A stretch of 64,000 bases of DNA from contig JAWLBM010000011.1 in NCBI GenBank assembly GCA_041687675.1, positions 41,330 through 105,329 on the forward strand, in the 5' to 3' direction. This stretch comes from JAWLBM01 sp041687675. GTDB taxonomy: Bacteria; Pseudomonadota; Alphaproteobacteria; Rhizobiales; Pleomorphomonadaceae. The notes beneath the pieces are model-generated. The model was not told where the DNA came from and did no database searches. It was given only the letters and a program-made list of their open reading frames with translations. Position numbers and translations under genes: made by a program. Each line of letters opens with the position of its first letter. Position 1 is the stretch's first letter. Shown in pieces: positions 16,105-24,213 of the stretch.

Positions 16105-17424
16105 ATGACCGACACCACCACAACCACCCCGGCCGCCGCTGCGCCGACCCGGCGCGACGCCCTGAAGACGCTCGGCGCCGCGGCCGGCGCCGCCGCCGGC
16201 CTGACGCTCGGCCCGGGTTTCGTGCGCTATGCCCAGGCGCAGACCTCCGAGCCGATCCGCATCGGATTCCAGGTCCACCGCACCGGCATCGGCGCCGCCT
16301 ACGGCCGCTGGTACGAGCGCACCACCAACGCGGCGGTGGAGCTGATCAACGCCGCCGGCGGCATCGCCGGGCGGCCGATCGAGATCATCGCCGAGGACGA
16401 CGGCACCGACCCGGGCCGCGGCGCGGAGGTGGTCGAGAAGTTCGCCACCCAGCACCGCTGCGACGTCGCCTTCGGCACCCTGTTCAGCCATGTGGTGATG
16501 GGCTCGGCGCCGCGCGCGGGCGAGCTGAAGCTGCCCTACTACGTGGTGTCCGAGGGCTACCACGTCGCCTCCGGCAAGCTGAACCGCTACACCTTCCAAC
16601 CCGGCATCACCGACGTGCGCAGCCAGGTGACCTCGATGGCGCCGTGGATCGCCGGCAACCTCGGCAAGAAGGTGACGATGGTCTACCCGGACTACGCCTT
16701 CGGCCACGACCACCGCGATTTTTTCTCCGCCGCGATCAAGGCGCAGGGCGGCGAGATCGCCGCGCTGGTGCCGATCCCGCCGACGGAGACCTCGTTCACC
16801 CGCTACTTCCCGAACATCCCGATGGACACGGAGGTGCTCTACCACGTGATGGTCGGGCCGGCGGTGCTGACCTTCGTCAAGGAACTCGGGGAATACTACG
16901 GCAGCGACCATCCGGCGCTGTTCGGCTTCATCGACAGCCTCGAGGCGGTCGACCTCGCCAGCCCCGGCCTCGAGTTCCTCGAGGGCTCCCACTTCTGGGA
17001 GGCCTACCCGCGCTACGCCGGCGAGAACCCGTCCGCGCACGACCTGTTCTACCGCGAGACGGTCGGCGTGGACCTCAACGGCGCCAGCCTGTCCGATCCG
17101 ACCGAGGTCTCGACCTTCTCGCACATGTTCGGCTGCTGGGAGACCCTCTACATCCTCAAGCAGGCGATCGAGGCGAGCGGCTACCAGTCGGCCACGGACG
17201 CGGACCGCAAGAAGCTGATCGAGGCCACCGAGGCGCTGGAGAGCTTCGCCGAGGGCAACGAGCATCCGCAGGGCGACAAGGTCTTCAACGGCAAGCTCCA
17301 CCAGGTGTTCGGCCACCAGAACATCACCCGGGTGGAGGGCGGCAAGGGCGTCCTCGTGCACCGCACCTCGATCGAGGACGGGCTCTACGAGCCGGAGGCG
17401 GACTACACCACCATGCCGCTCTGA
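16105..17424 (+). CDS. Branched-chain-type ABC transporter substrate-binding protein, Tat signal
   Basis: A 439-residue periplasmic type-I binding protein (LivK/AmiC fold). The N-terminus has a twin-arginine signal ('TRRDALKTLG', Arg16-Arg17) with cleavage expected after Ala45 ('YAQA'). The mature part reads 'IRIGFQVHRTGIGAAYGRWY', 'AVELINAAGGIAGRPIEI' and 'VTMVYPDYAFGHDHRDFF'. ATG 16105 follows a 115-base gap after the DUF1185 gene. Position after the catabolic genes suggests that the cargo is the operon's own substrate (an aromatic or amide acid) rather than leucine. Confidence 0.9.
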   Translation: MTDTTTTTPAAAAPTRRDALKTLGAAAGAAAGLTLGPGFVRYAQAQTSEPIRIGFQVHRTGIGAAYGRWYERTTNAAVELINAAGGIAGRPIEIIAEDDGTDPGRGAEVVEKFATQHRCDVAFGTLFSHVVMGSAPRAGELKLPYYVVSEGYHVASGKLNRYTFQPGITDVRSQVTSMAPWIAGNLGKKVTMVYPDYAFGHDHRDFFSAAIKAQGGEIAALVPIPPTETSFTRYFPNIPMDTEVLYHVMVGPAVLTFVKELGEYYGSDHPALFGFIDSLEAVDLASPGLEFLEGSHFWEAYPRYAGENPSAHDLFYRETVGVDLNGASLSDPTEVSTFSHMFGCWETLYILKQAIEASGYQSATDADRKKLIEATEALESFAEGNEHPQGDKVFNGKLHQVFGHQNITRVEGGKGVLVHRTSIEDGLYEPEADYTTMPL

Positions 17425-17437
17425 CGGCCGGCGTCGC

Positions 17438-17469
17438 GGGCGGGGGCTCCGGGATCCGGGGTCCCGCCC
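17438..17469 (+). promoter_or_regulatory. Intercistronic hairpin after the binding-protein gene
   Basis: A 7-bp GC stem (17438-17444 with 17463-17469) lies 13 bases after the binding-protein stop, in a 127-base gap. The loop contains a second small palindrome. No T-tract follows. As with the transporter at the left end of the window, it may raise the ratio of binding protein to permease. Confidence 0.35.
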
Positions 17470-17551
17470 GTCGCCGGGCTGCGGCGGACGCCTGCCGGCG
17501 CCCGCCGCGACGCCTCCCCTCCGCCCTCGCGCCCACGGTCCGGAACCCTCG

Positions 17552-18433
17552 GTGTCCTTCGGTCCCCATCTCCTCCTCGCCGTGCTCGAAGGCACGGTCA
17601 TCGCCGCCGTGCTGGCGCTGACGGCGCTCGGGCTGTCGCTGCAGTTCGGCGTCATGCGCATCGTCAACGTGGCGCACGGCGAGTTCTTCATGCTGGGCGC
17701 GGTGGTCGCCTTCTGGTTCTCCCAGCTCCTGCCCGGGCAGCCGGCGGCGGGGTTCGTGCTCGCGCTCGTCGGCGCGCCGCTGGTGGTCGGCGCCGTCGCG
17801 CTCGCCTCGGAGCGGCTGGTGCTGAGGCGGCTCGACTACGACCCGGAGGCGACGATCGTCGCCACCATCGGCCTCCTGTTCATCCTCCAGCAGCTGGCGC
17901 TGACCTTCTTCGGGCCGGACGCAAGGCCCGTCGCCGCCCCCTTCAACATCCGCGTGCCGCTGCCGTGGTTCGGCTTCTCCGGCTACAAGCTGTTCGTGGT
18001 GGTCGCCGCGCTGGCGCTGATGCTCGCCGTCTGGTGGGGACTGACGCGCACCCGCATCGGCCTCGTCATGCGCGCGACCCAGTATGACCGCGAGACCGCC
18101 GAGGCGTTCGGCATCCCGGTCGACCGGGTCTATGCCGGCGTATTCGCGCTCGGCGCGGCGCTCGCCGCGGTCGCGGCCGTGCTGATCGTGCCGATCCGCC
18201 AGGCGCACTACCTGATGGGGGTCGACCCGCTGCTGCTGTCCTTCATCGTCGTCATCATCGGCGGGCTCGGCAGCCTCAAGGGGAGCGTGGTGGCGGCGCT
18301 GATCGTCGGCCTCAGCGACGGCATCATCTCGGTGTTCTTCTCGCCGACGCTGGCGAAGATCCTCGGCACCGTGCTGGTGGCGCTGGTGCTGGTCGTCCGC
18401 CCGCGCGGCCTGTTCGGGAGCGCCGAGCGATGA
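17552..18433 (+). CDS. Branched-chain-type ABC transporter permease (LivH family)
   Basis: A 293-residue permease with about eight hydrophobic segments. The LivH signatures 'LTALGLSLQFGVMRIVNVAHGEF' (quoted here as 'LGLSLQFGVMRIVNVAHG') and 'SFIVVIIGGLGSLKGSVVAA' are visible. The GTG start at 17552 is used. The last four bases overlap the livM start, so both permeases are translated together. Confidence 0.92.
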   Translation: MSFGPHLLLAVLEGTVIAAVLALTALGLSLQFGVMRIVNVAHGEFFMLGAVVAFWFSQLLPGQPAAGFVLALVGAPLVVGAVALASERLVLRRLDYDPEATIVATIGLLFILQQLALTFFGPDARPVAAPFNIRVPLPWFGFSGYKLFVVVAALALMLAVWWGLTRTRIGLVMRATQYDRETAEAFGIPVDRVYAGVFALGAALAAVAAVLIVPIRQAHYLMGVDPLLLSFIVVIIGGLGSLKGSVVAALIVGLSDGIISVFFSPTLAKILGTVLVALVLVVRPRGLFGSAER

Positions 18434-19380
18434 GCGGGCGCGCCCTTCTCCTGCACGCCGGCGTGATCGTCCTCCTCGCCCTGCTCCAGTTCGTGCTGCC
18501 CGAGTATTTCCGCCTGCAGCTCACCCGGGTGATGGTGCTCGCCGTCTACGCCATGGGCTACAACATCCTGTTCGGCTACACGGGCCTCCTCAGCCTCGGC
18601 CACGCGATGTTCTTCGGCGCCGGGCTCTACGGGGCGGCGCTGGGCGTGACCGAGTTCGGCCTCGCGCCTCCCGCGGCCTTCCTCGCCGGCATCGCCGCGG
18701 GCCTCGCCGTCTCGGCCGTTGTGGGCGTCCTCGCGCTCCGCACGACCGGCGTCGCCTTCATGATCGTGACGCTGATGTTCGCACAGGCGGCCTACCTGAC
18801 CGTCCTCTACTTCGGCAACGTCACCCGCGGCGACGAGGGGCTGGTGCTGCCGCCGGAGGCGCGCGGCTTCGACCTCCTCGGCCTCGGCTTCGACCTCACC
18901 GACCTCTCCACCCGCTACAACCTCGCGCTGCTCCTCCTCGCGGTCACCATGGCGGTGTCGCTCGCCGTGGTCCGCTCGCCCTTCGGGCGGACGCTGGTGG
19001 CGATCCGCGAGAACGAGCCGCGGACGGTGATGCTCGGCTATGACGTGCACCGCCACAAGCTCGCCGCCCTCGTCCTCTCCGGCACCATCGCGGCGACCGC
19101 GGGGGCCGCCTATGCGCTGATGTTCGCCTACGCCGGCGCCACCTTCGCCTCGATCCAGTACTCGATCCACGCGCTGCTCTGGACGCTGGTCGGCGGCGCG
19201 GCGACGGTGCTCGGGCCGCTGGTCGGCACCGCCATCATGTTCACCGTGATCGACCTCGCCAGCGGCTACACCACCGCGAGCCTGCTCGCCGTCGGCGTGG
19301 TGCTGATCGTCATCGTCCTCTTCTTCCCGCGCGGGATCGTCGGGACCATCCGCGAGAGGTGGGCGCCGTGGCTGCCGTGA
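18430..19380 (+). CDS. Branched-chain-type ABC transporter permease (LivM family)
   Basis: A 316-residue permease with the LivM pattern 'YAMGYNILFGYTGLLSLGHA', 'RTTGVAFMIVTLMFAQAAYL', 'SPFGRTLVAIRENEPRTVML' and 'LVGGAATVLGPLVGTAI'. It pairs with LivH to form the channel. ATG overlaps the livH stop. Confidence 0.92.
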   Translation: MSGRALLLHAGVIVLLALLQFVLPEYFRLQLTRVMVLAVYAMGYNILFGYTGLLSLGHAMFFGAGLYGAALGVTEFGLAPPAAFLAGIAAGLAVSAVVGVLALRTTGVAFMIVTLMFAQAAYLTVLYFGNVTRGDEGLVLPPEARGFDLLGLGFDLTDLSTRYNLALLLLAVTMAVSLAVVRSPFGRTLVAIRENEPRTVMLGYDVHRHKLAALVLSGTIAATAGAAYALMFAYAGATFASIQYSIHALLWTLVGGAATVLGPLVGTAIMFTVIDLASGYTTASLLAVGVVLIVIVLFFPRGIVGTIRERWAPWLP

Positions 19381-20099
19381 CGCTGCTCGCGACCTCGGGC
19401 CTTGCCAAGCGCTTCGGCGGCCTCGTCGCCGTCGCCGGGGTGGACTTCTCGCTCCGGGCCGGCGAGATCCGCGCGGTGATCGGCCCGAACGGCGCCGGCA
19501 AGACCACCTTCGTCAGCCTGGTCTCGGGGCGCGTGCCGCCGAGCGCCGGGCGCATCCACTTCGAGGGCGAGGACATCACCGCGCTGGCGGCGCACCGGCG
19601 GGTGCGGCGGGGCATCGCCTACACCTTCCAGATCACCAGCGTCTACCAGCGGCTCAAGGTCGCCGAGAACGTCGCCCTCGCCGCCCATTCCGGCATGGCC
19701 TCCGGCCGCGGCGACGCGGCGGCGGGGCTCCGCGCGCGGGTCGCCCGCGCGCTCGAGCGCGTCGGCCTCGCCGACCGGGCCGGCCAGCCCGCCGGCTCCC
19801 TCGCCTACGGCCACCAGCGCCTGCTCGAGGTGGCGATGGGGCTGGCGCTGGAGCCCAAGCTGCTCATCCTCGACGAGCCGACGCAGGGCCTGTCGGACGC
19901 CGAGATCGAGGGCTTCTGCGCCCTCGTCCGCTCGATCGCCGCCGAGGCCACGGTGCTCCTCATCGAGCACAACATGGGGGTCGTCATGCAGCTTGCCGAC
20001 CGCATCACCGTGTTCGACCGCGGCGCCATTCTCGCCGAGGGCACCCCGGCGGAGGTGCGCGCCGATCCCGCCGTCCAGAGCGCCTACCTGGGGACCTGA
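19377..20099 (+). CDS. ABC transporter ATPase (LivG family)
   Basis: An ATPase of 240 residues from GTG 19377 (246 from GTG 19359). Walker A is 'GPNGAGKTT', the signature helix is 'LAYGHQRLLEVAMGLA' (LAYGHQ in place of LSGGQ, as usual in LivG) and Walker B is 'LLILDEPTQGL', with 'IEHNMGVVMQLADRI' as the H-loop. I prefer GTG 19377 because it overlaps the livM stop as GTGA and gives the usual LivG N-terminus. Confidence 0.9.
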   Translation: MTLLATSGLAKRFGGLVAVAGVDFSLRAGEIRAVIGPNGAGKTTFVSLVSGRVPPSAGRIHFEGEDITALAAHRRVRRGIAYTFQITSVYQRLKVAENVALAAHSGMASGRGDAAAGLRARVARALERVGLADRAGQPAGSLAYGHQRLLEVAMGLALEPKLLILDEPTQGLSDAEIEGFCALVRSIAAEATVLLIEHNMGVVMQLADRITVFDRGAILAEGTPAEVRADPAVQSAYLGT

Positions 20100-20800
20100 T
20101 GCTCGACCTCCACGCCATCGACTGCTCCTACGGCGACGTGCAGGTGCTGCGCGGCTTCCAGCTCCGGCTGGAGGCGGGCGAGATCCTCTGCCTGCTCGGC
20201 CGCAACGGGGCGGGCAAGACCACGGCGCTGAAGGCGATCATGGGCCAAGTGAAGGTGACCTCGGGCTCGATCGTCTTCGACGGGACGGACCTCGCCCGCC
20301 TCCCCGCCCACCGGATCCCGGGCCTCGGCATCGGCTACGTGCCGCAGGGCCGGCGGCTCTTCGCCGAGCTCACCGTGCGCGAGAACCTCGAGATCGGTCT
20401 GATGACCCGGCGCACCAGCGAGGCGACGCTGGACCACGTGCTCACCTTCTTCCCCGTCCTCAGGGAGCGCTTCTCCCAGCGCTCCGGCACGCTCTCCGGC
20501 GGCGAGCAGCAGATGCTGGCGATGGCGCGGGCGCTCTGCCTCGACCCGAAGGTGCTGCTCCTCGACGAGCCCACCGAGGGGCTGATGCCGTCGATGATCG
20601 CCCGCATCCGCGACGCCGTTCTCGAGCTCAAGGAGCACGGCGTCACCGTCATCCTGGTCGAGCAGCGGGTGGACGCGGTGCTGCCGGTCGCCGACCGGGT
20701 CGCCTTCGTCGAGGGCGGGCGGGTCCGCGACACGGTGCCGGTCGAGGTGCTGCGGAAGGACCGCCGGCTCATCGACCACTACGTGGGGCTCGGGCCATGA
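20099..20800 (+). CDS. ABC transporter ATPase (LivF family)
   Basis: A 233-residue ATPase. Walker A is 'GRNGAGKTT', the signature is 'LSGGEQQMLAMARAL', Walker B is 'VLLLDEPTEGLMP' and the H-loop is 'LVEQRVDAVLPVADR'. The ATG overlaps the livG stop by one base. It completes a five-gene importer with the binding protein and LivH, LivM, LivG. Confidence 0.92.
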   Translation: MLDLHAIDCSYGDVQVLRGFQLRLEAGEILCLLGRNGAGKTTALKAIMGQVKVTSGSIVFDGTDLARLPAHRIPGLGIGYVPQGRRLFAELTVRENLEIGLMTRRTSEATLDHVLTFFPVLRERFSQRSGTLSGGEQQMLAMARALCLDPKVLLLDEPTEGLMPSMIARIRDAVLELKEHGVTVILVEQRVDAVLPVADRVAFVEGGRVRDTVPVEVLRKDRRLIDHYVGLGP

Positions 20801-22215
20801 TCCGTCGCCTTGGGGCCGCCGGTCTCGGGGCGGCCGTCGCCCTCGCCGACGCCGGGCCGGCGCTCGCCCACGGGGCCGAGCGCGGCTGGGTGCTGACGAT
20901 GCCGACGGGCTTCGTCGTCGCCGGCGGCACGGCGGCGGTGGCCGTCTCGTTCCTGGCGGTCCTCGCCCTGCCGGACCGGCTGGCGGCGGGCCTCCTCGCC
21001 GCCCGCCTTCGGCTCGGCCGGGCGCCGGACCTGCCGGTGGCGGCGGTCGGAACAGTGAGCTTCCTCCTGCTGCTGCTGCTGGTCGCCGCCGGCTTTCTCG
21101 GCAGCCGCGATCCGCTCGGAAACCCGCTGCCGCTGTCGATCTGGACGCTCTGGTGGGTCGGGATCCCGATCGCCAGCGCCCTTTTCGGCAACGTCTGGGC
21201 GGTGCTCAATCCCTTCGCCGGGCCCTTCCGGCTGGCGGACCGCGCCTCGGGCGGCCGCCTCTCCGCGCGCGCCCGGCCGCTGCCGGAAAGCGCCGGCTAC
21301 GTCGCGGCGATCCTCCTCTTCCTCGCCTTCGCCTGGTTCGAGCTCGTCGACCCGGCGCCGGACGACCCGGACCGCCTCGCCCTCGCCGTCGCGGTCTACG
21401 TCGCCTTCACCTTCGCGATGATGGCGCTGTTCGGCGAGGCCTGGCTCCGGCGCGCCGATCCCTTCGCCGTGTTCTTCCGCCTCGTCTCCCGGGTCGCGCC
21501 GCTCGGGACGGAGGATGGGCCCGACGGCCGGCGCCTGGTGCTCGCGCTCCCCGGCGCGCGGCTTGCCGAGGAACCGCCGCTTCCCTGGCCGGGGACGCTG
21601 TTCCTGCTGGTGACGCTCTCGACCGTCTCCTTCGACGCGCTGTCGAAGACCTTCGCCTACCTCGGGCTCATCGGCGTCAACCCGCTGGAGTTCCCGGGCC
21701 GCTCGGCTGTGATGGCGGCGAACACCGCGGGCCTCCTCCTCGCCGCGGCCCTGCTCGCCGGCGTCTTCGTCGCGGCCGTCGCGCTGGGCCGGACGCTCGC
21801 CGGCGGCGGGCCGCCGCTGCGGATGCTGGCGGGACGGCTGGTGCTCTCCATCGTGCCGATCTCGGTCGCCTTCCACCTCTCCCACTACCTGGTCCTGTTG
21901 CTCGTCAACGGGCAATACGCGCTGGTGGCCTTCGGCGACCCGTTCGGGACGGGCCACAACCTCCTCGGCCTCGACGACCACGACGTCACCGTCTCCCTGC
22001 TCGCCACCCGCGCGGGAACGCTGGCGATCTGGACCGTCCAGACGGCGGCGATCGTCGCCGGGCACGTTCTGGCGGTGGGAGTGGCGCATGCGCTGCTGGC
22101 GGGCTGGCGGCGCGAGCTCCGGCGGGTCGGCGCGGCGGAGGTGCCGCTCGCGGCGGTGATGGTCGCCTACACCGCCTTCGGCCTCTGGCTGCTCTCCTCC
22201 CCGACGGCCGGGTGA
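20797..22215 (+). CDS. Multi-span membrane protein of unknown function
   Basis: A 472-residue integral membrane protein translationally coupled to livF by ATGA. The N-terminus 'MIRRLGAAGLGAAVALADAG' with 'PALAHGAERG' resembles a signal peptide, so the N-terminus of the mature protein would face the periplasm. About ten hydrophobic segments follow; conserved-looking polar text inside them includes 'GNVWAVLNPFAGPFRLADR', 'RRADPFAVFFRLVSRVAPLG', 'STVSFDALSKTFAY' and 'HLSHYLVLLLVNGQYA'. I recall relatives labelled fenitrothion hydrolase in databases, but nothing here shows a hydrolase site. Its operon position suggests a function in uptake or export linked to the catabolic pathway. Confidence 0.75.
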   Translation: MIRRLGAAGLGAAVALADAGPALAHGAERGWVLTMPTGFVVAGGTAAVAVSFLAVLALPDRLAAGLLAARLRLGRAPDLPVAAVGTVSFLLLLLLVAAGFLGSRDPLGNPLPLSIWTLWWVGIPIASALFGNVWAVLNPFAGPFRLADRASGGRLSARARPLPESAGYVAAILLFLAFAWFELVDPAPDDPDRLALAVAVYVAFTFAMMALFGEAWLRRADPFAVFFRLVSRVAPLGTEDGPDGRRLVLALPGARLAEEPPLPWPGTLFLLVTLSTVSFDALSKTFAYLGLIGVNPLEFPGRSAVMAANTAGLLLAAALLAGVFVAAVALGRTLAGGGPPLRMLAGRLVLSIVPISVAFHLSHYLVLLLVNGQYALVAFGDPFGTGHNLLGLDDHDVTVSLLATRAGTLAIWTVQTAAIVAGHVLAVGVAHALLAGWRRELRRVGAAEVPLAAVMVAYTAFGLWLLSSPTAG

Positions 22216-22253
22216 GGTGATCCCGCCGTCGCCGGCGGCCGTAACAGCGGGCG

Positions 22254-22724
22254 ATGTCGACACCGGTCCCCGTTCCCTCCGCCGCCCGCAGCCTCGGCGC
22301 CGCCGGCCTGCTGCCCACCCTCGCGGCCCTCGCCGCCGTCGCCTTCGGCGGACCCGCGCTCGCGGCCGCCGGCTTCGCGATCGCGGCGATCTACGGGGCG
22401 GCGATCCTGAGCTTCCTCGGCGGGGCCTGGTGGGGCATCGCCGCCGCGCGGGCGCCCGAGCATCGCCTCGGCGCGCTCCTTGCCGTCGCCGTGCTGCCGT
22501 CGCTGCTCGCCGCCGGAGCGCTCTGGGCGCTGTCGCCGCTCGCCGTCGCGGTGCTCGGCCTCGCCTTCCTGGGCGCGCCGGCGGTCGACCGGCTGCTCCT
22601 GGCGGAGGGTTTCGCCCCGCCCTGGTGGCTCAGCCTGCGGCTTCCGCTTTCAGCGGCGATGGGCGTCCTCCACCTTGCCGTCGCGGCCCTGCATGTGCTG
22701 AGAGGCGGCGCGCCGATCGTCTGA
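22254..22724 (+). CDS. DUF3429 membrane protein
   Basis: A 156-residue protein with four or five hydrophobic segments. The motif 'ILSFLGGAWWGIA' is characteristic of DUF3429. Function is unknown. It follows the large membrane protein by 38 bases on the same strand and may be the last gene of the transcript. Confidence 0.75.
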   Translation: MSTPVPVPSAARSLGAAGLLPTLAALAAVAFGGPALAAAGFAIAAIYGAAILSFLGGAWWGIAAARAPEHRLGALLAVAVLPSLLAAGALWALSPLAVAVLGLAFLGAPAVDRLLLAEGFAPPWWLSLRLPLSAAMGVLHLAVAALHVLRGGAPIV

Positions 22725-22737
22725 GATGTCCTCCGAT

Positions 22738-22753
22738 CGGCGAGAAATCGCCG
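22738..22753 (+). terminator. Small hairpin after the DUF3429 gene
   Basis: A 6-bp stem (22738-22743 with 22748-22753) closed by a GAAA tetraloop lies 14 bases after the stop codon. It is followed by 'gattaacc' rather than a T-tract, so it is a weak intrinsic terminator or a 3'-end stabilising hairpin. Confidence 0.35.
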
Positions 22754-22935
22754 GATTAACCGCTCTGGCGAGCCGCGGCCGAGTCGAAACATTTTCCGGC
22801 CGCGGAAGGGAACCGCCCCGAAATGGCCCCGAGGATCCAGAAATCACCATCGTTGATCCCCGATCCGGACACATACAGCGGTCAAAGGACCCCCGCCTCC
22901 GGGCAACATTGCCTCAAACGATTGCGGGACCTCGA

Positions 22936-23337
22936 ATGAAGACAACGCTGACCACCGCCCTGGCCGCGGCGTTCGCCGTGTCCGTGCTGTTCGCCGGCGC
23001 CGACATCTCGACCGCTCGAGAGACGAAGGCCGGCGTCGTCCGGACCATCGACGGCATCGCCTCCTGGTACGGCCCGCGCTTCCACGGCCGCAAGACGGCC
23101 AACGGCGAGCGCTACGACCAGAACCAGCTCACCGCGGCCCACAAGAGCCTTCCGTTCAACACCAAGGTGCGCGTCACCAACAAGCGAAACGGCAAGTCGG
23201 TGGTGGTGCGCATCAACGATCGCGGCCCCTTCGTCGGCAAGCGGGTGATCGACCTCTCCCGCGGCGCCGCGAACGTGGTGGACATGATCGGCGCGGGCGT
23301 CGCCCCCGTGACCATCGAGGTGCTGTCCTCGATCTGA
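22936..23337 (+). CDS. RlpA-like double-psi beta-barrel protein
   Basis: A 133-residue secreted protein with an N-terminal signal peptide (about residues 1-25) and an RlpA-like domain: 'GIASWYGPRFHGRKTANGER', 'LTAAHKSLPFNTKVRVTN', 'VVVRINDRGPFVGKRVIDLS'. RlpA proteins cut peptidoglycan glycan strands lacking stem peptides. This version lacks the SPOR domain found in larger RlpA and no lipobox cysteine is visible, so septal targeting is uncertain. The 210 bases before it hold only small palindromes and probably its promoter. Confidence 0.88.
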   Translation: MKTTLTTALAAAFAVSVLFAGADISTARETKAGVVRTIDGIASWYGPRFHGRKTANGERYDQNQLTAAHKSLPFNTKVRVTNKRNGKSVVVRINDRGPFVGKRVIDLSRGAANVVDMIGAGVAPVTIEVLSSI

Positions 23338-23443
23338 CCTTTCCCGGTGCTTGCCAGGGCCGGCGCGACGGTTGCATCCCACCCTCGGGGATGCGCTATG
23401 CTGCCGGCCTTCGCATCCCTCCAGCATCGGGCATTCAAGACAC

Positions 23444-24190
23444 ATGAACAGGATCGATCTCGCCGGCCAGACCGCCGTCGTCACGGGCGGCGCCCAGGGC
23501 CTCGGCTACGCCATCGCCGCCCGCCTCGTCGCCTCGGGCGCGAGCGTCAGCCTCTGGGACATGGACTCCGACGCGCTGAACCAGGCCGTCGGCCGGCTCG
23601 GCGAAGCCGCGCGCGCCGTCTCCGTCGACATCACCGACGCCGAGGCGGTCGCCGACGCGCTGAAGCGCACCGAGGGCGAGAGCGGCCCGGTGTCGATCCT
23701 CGTCAATTCCGCCGGCGTCGCCGGGCCGACCTACACGGTCGAGGACTACCCGCTCGACGCCTGGCGGCGGGTGATCGACATCAACCTCAACGGCACCTTC
23801 TACGTGAACCGGGTGGTGATCCCCGGCATGAAGGCGCGCAACTACGGCCGCATCGTCAACATCGCCTCCATCGCCGGCAAGGAGGGCAACCCCAACGCCG
23901 GGCCCTACTCGGCCTCCAAGGCGGGCGTGATCGGCCTCACCAAGACGCTCGGCAAGGAACTCGCCGGCTTCGACATCGCGGTGAACTGCATCACCCCGGC
24001 GGCGGCGCGCACCCGCATCTTCGACCAGATCAGCCAGCAGCACATCGACTACATGCTGTCGAAGATCCCGCGCGGCCGCTTCCTCGAGGTGGACGAGGCT
24101 GCGAGCATGGTCGCCTGGCTGGTCTCCAAGGAGAACAGCTTCACCACCGCCGCCGTGTTCGACCTCTCCGGCGGCCGCGCCACCTACTGA
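23444..24190 (+). CDS. Short-chain dehydrogenase/reductase (SDR)
   Basis: A 248-residue classical SDR. The cofactor motif is 'TGGAQGLGYAIA', the structural motif 'NSAGVAG', and the catalytic residues are in 'IASIAG' (Ser) and 'YSASK' (Tyr155, Lys159). The residue after the second beta strand is acidic ('LWDMD'), which favours NAD over NADP. The substrate is unknown. It runs toward the OYE gene on the opposite strand. Confidence 0.9.
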   Translation: MNRIDLAGQTAVVTGGAQGLGYAIAARLVASGASVSLWDMDSDALNQAVGRLGEAARAVSVDITDAEAVADALKRTEGESGPVSILVNSAGVAGPTYTVEDYPLDAWRRVIDINLNGTFYVNRVVIPGMKARNYGRIVNIASIAGKEGNPNAGPYSASKAGVIGLTKTLGKELAGFDIAVNCITPAAARTRIFDQISQQHIDYMLSKIPRGRFLEVDEAASMVAWLVSKENSFTTAAVFDLSGGRATY

Positions 24191-24213
24191 CGGGAAGGGA
24201 CCCGCCGGCCGGC

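Noticed and set aside
20797..22215. Calling the large membrane protein a fenitrothion hydrolase
   Set aside because: Only a recalled database label supports it; no hydrolase motif is visible, so the function is left open.
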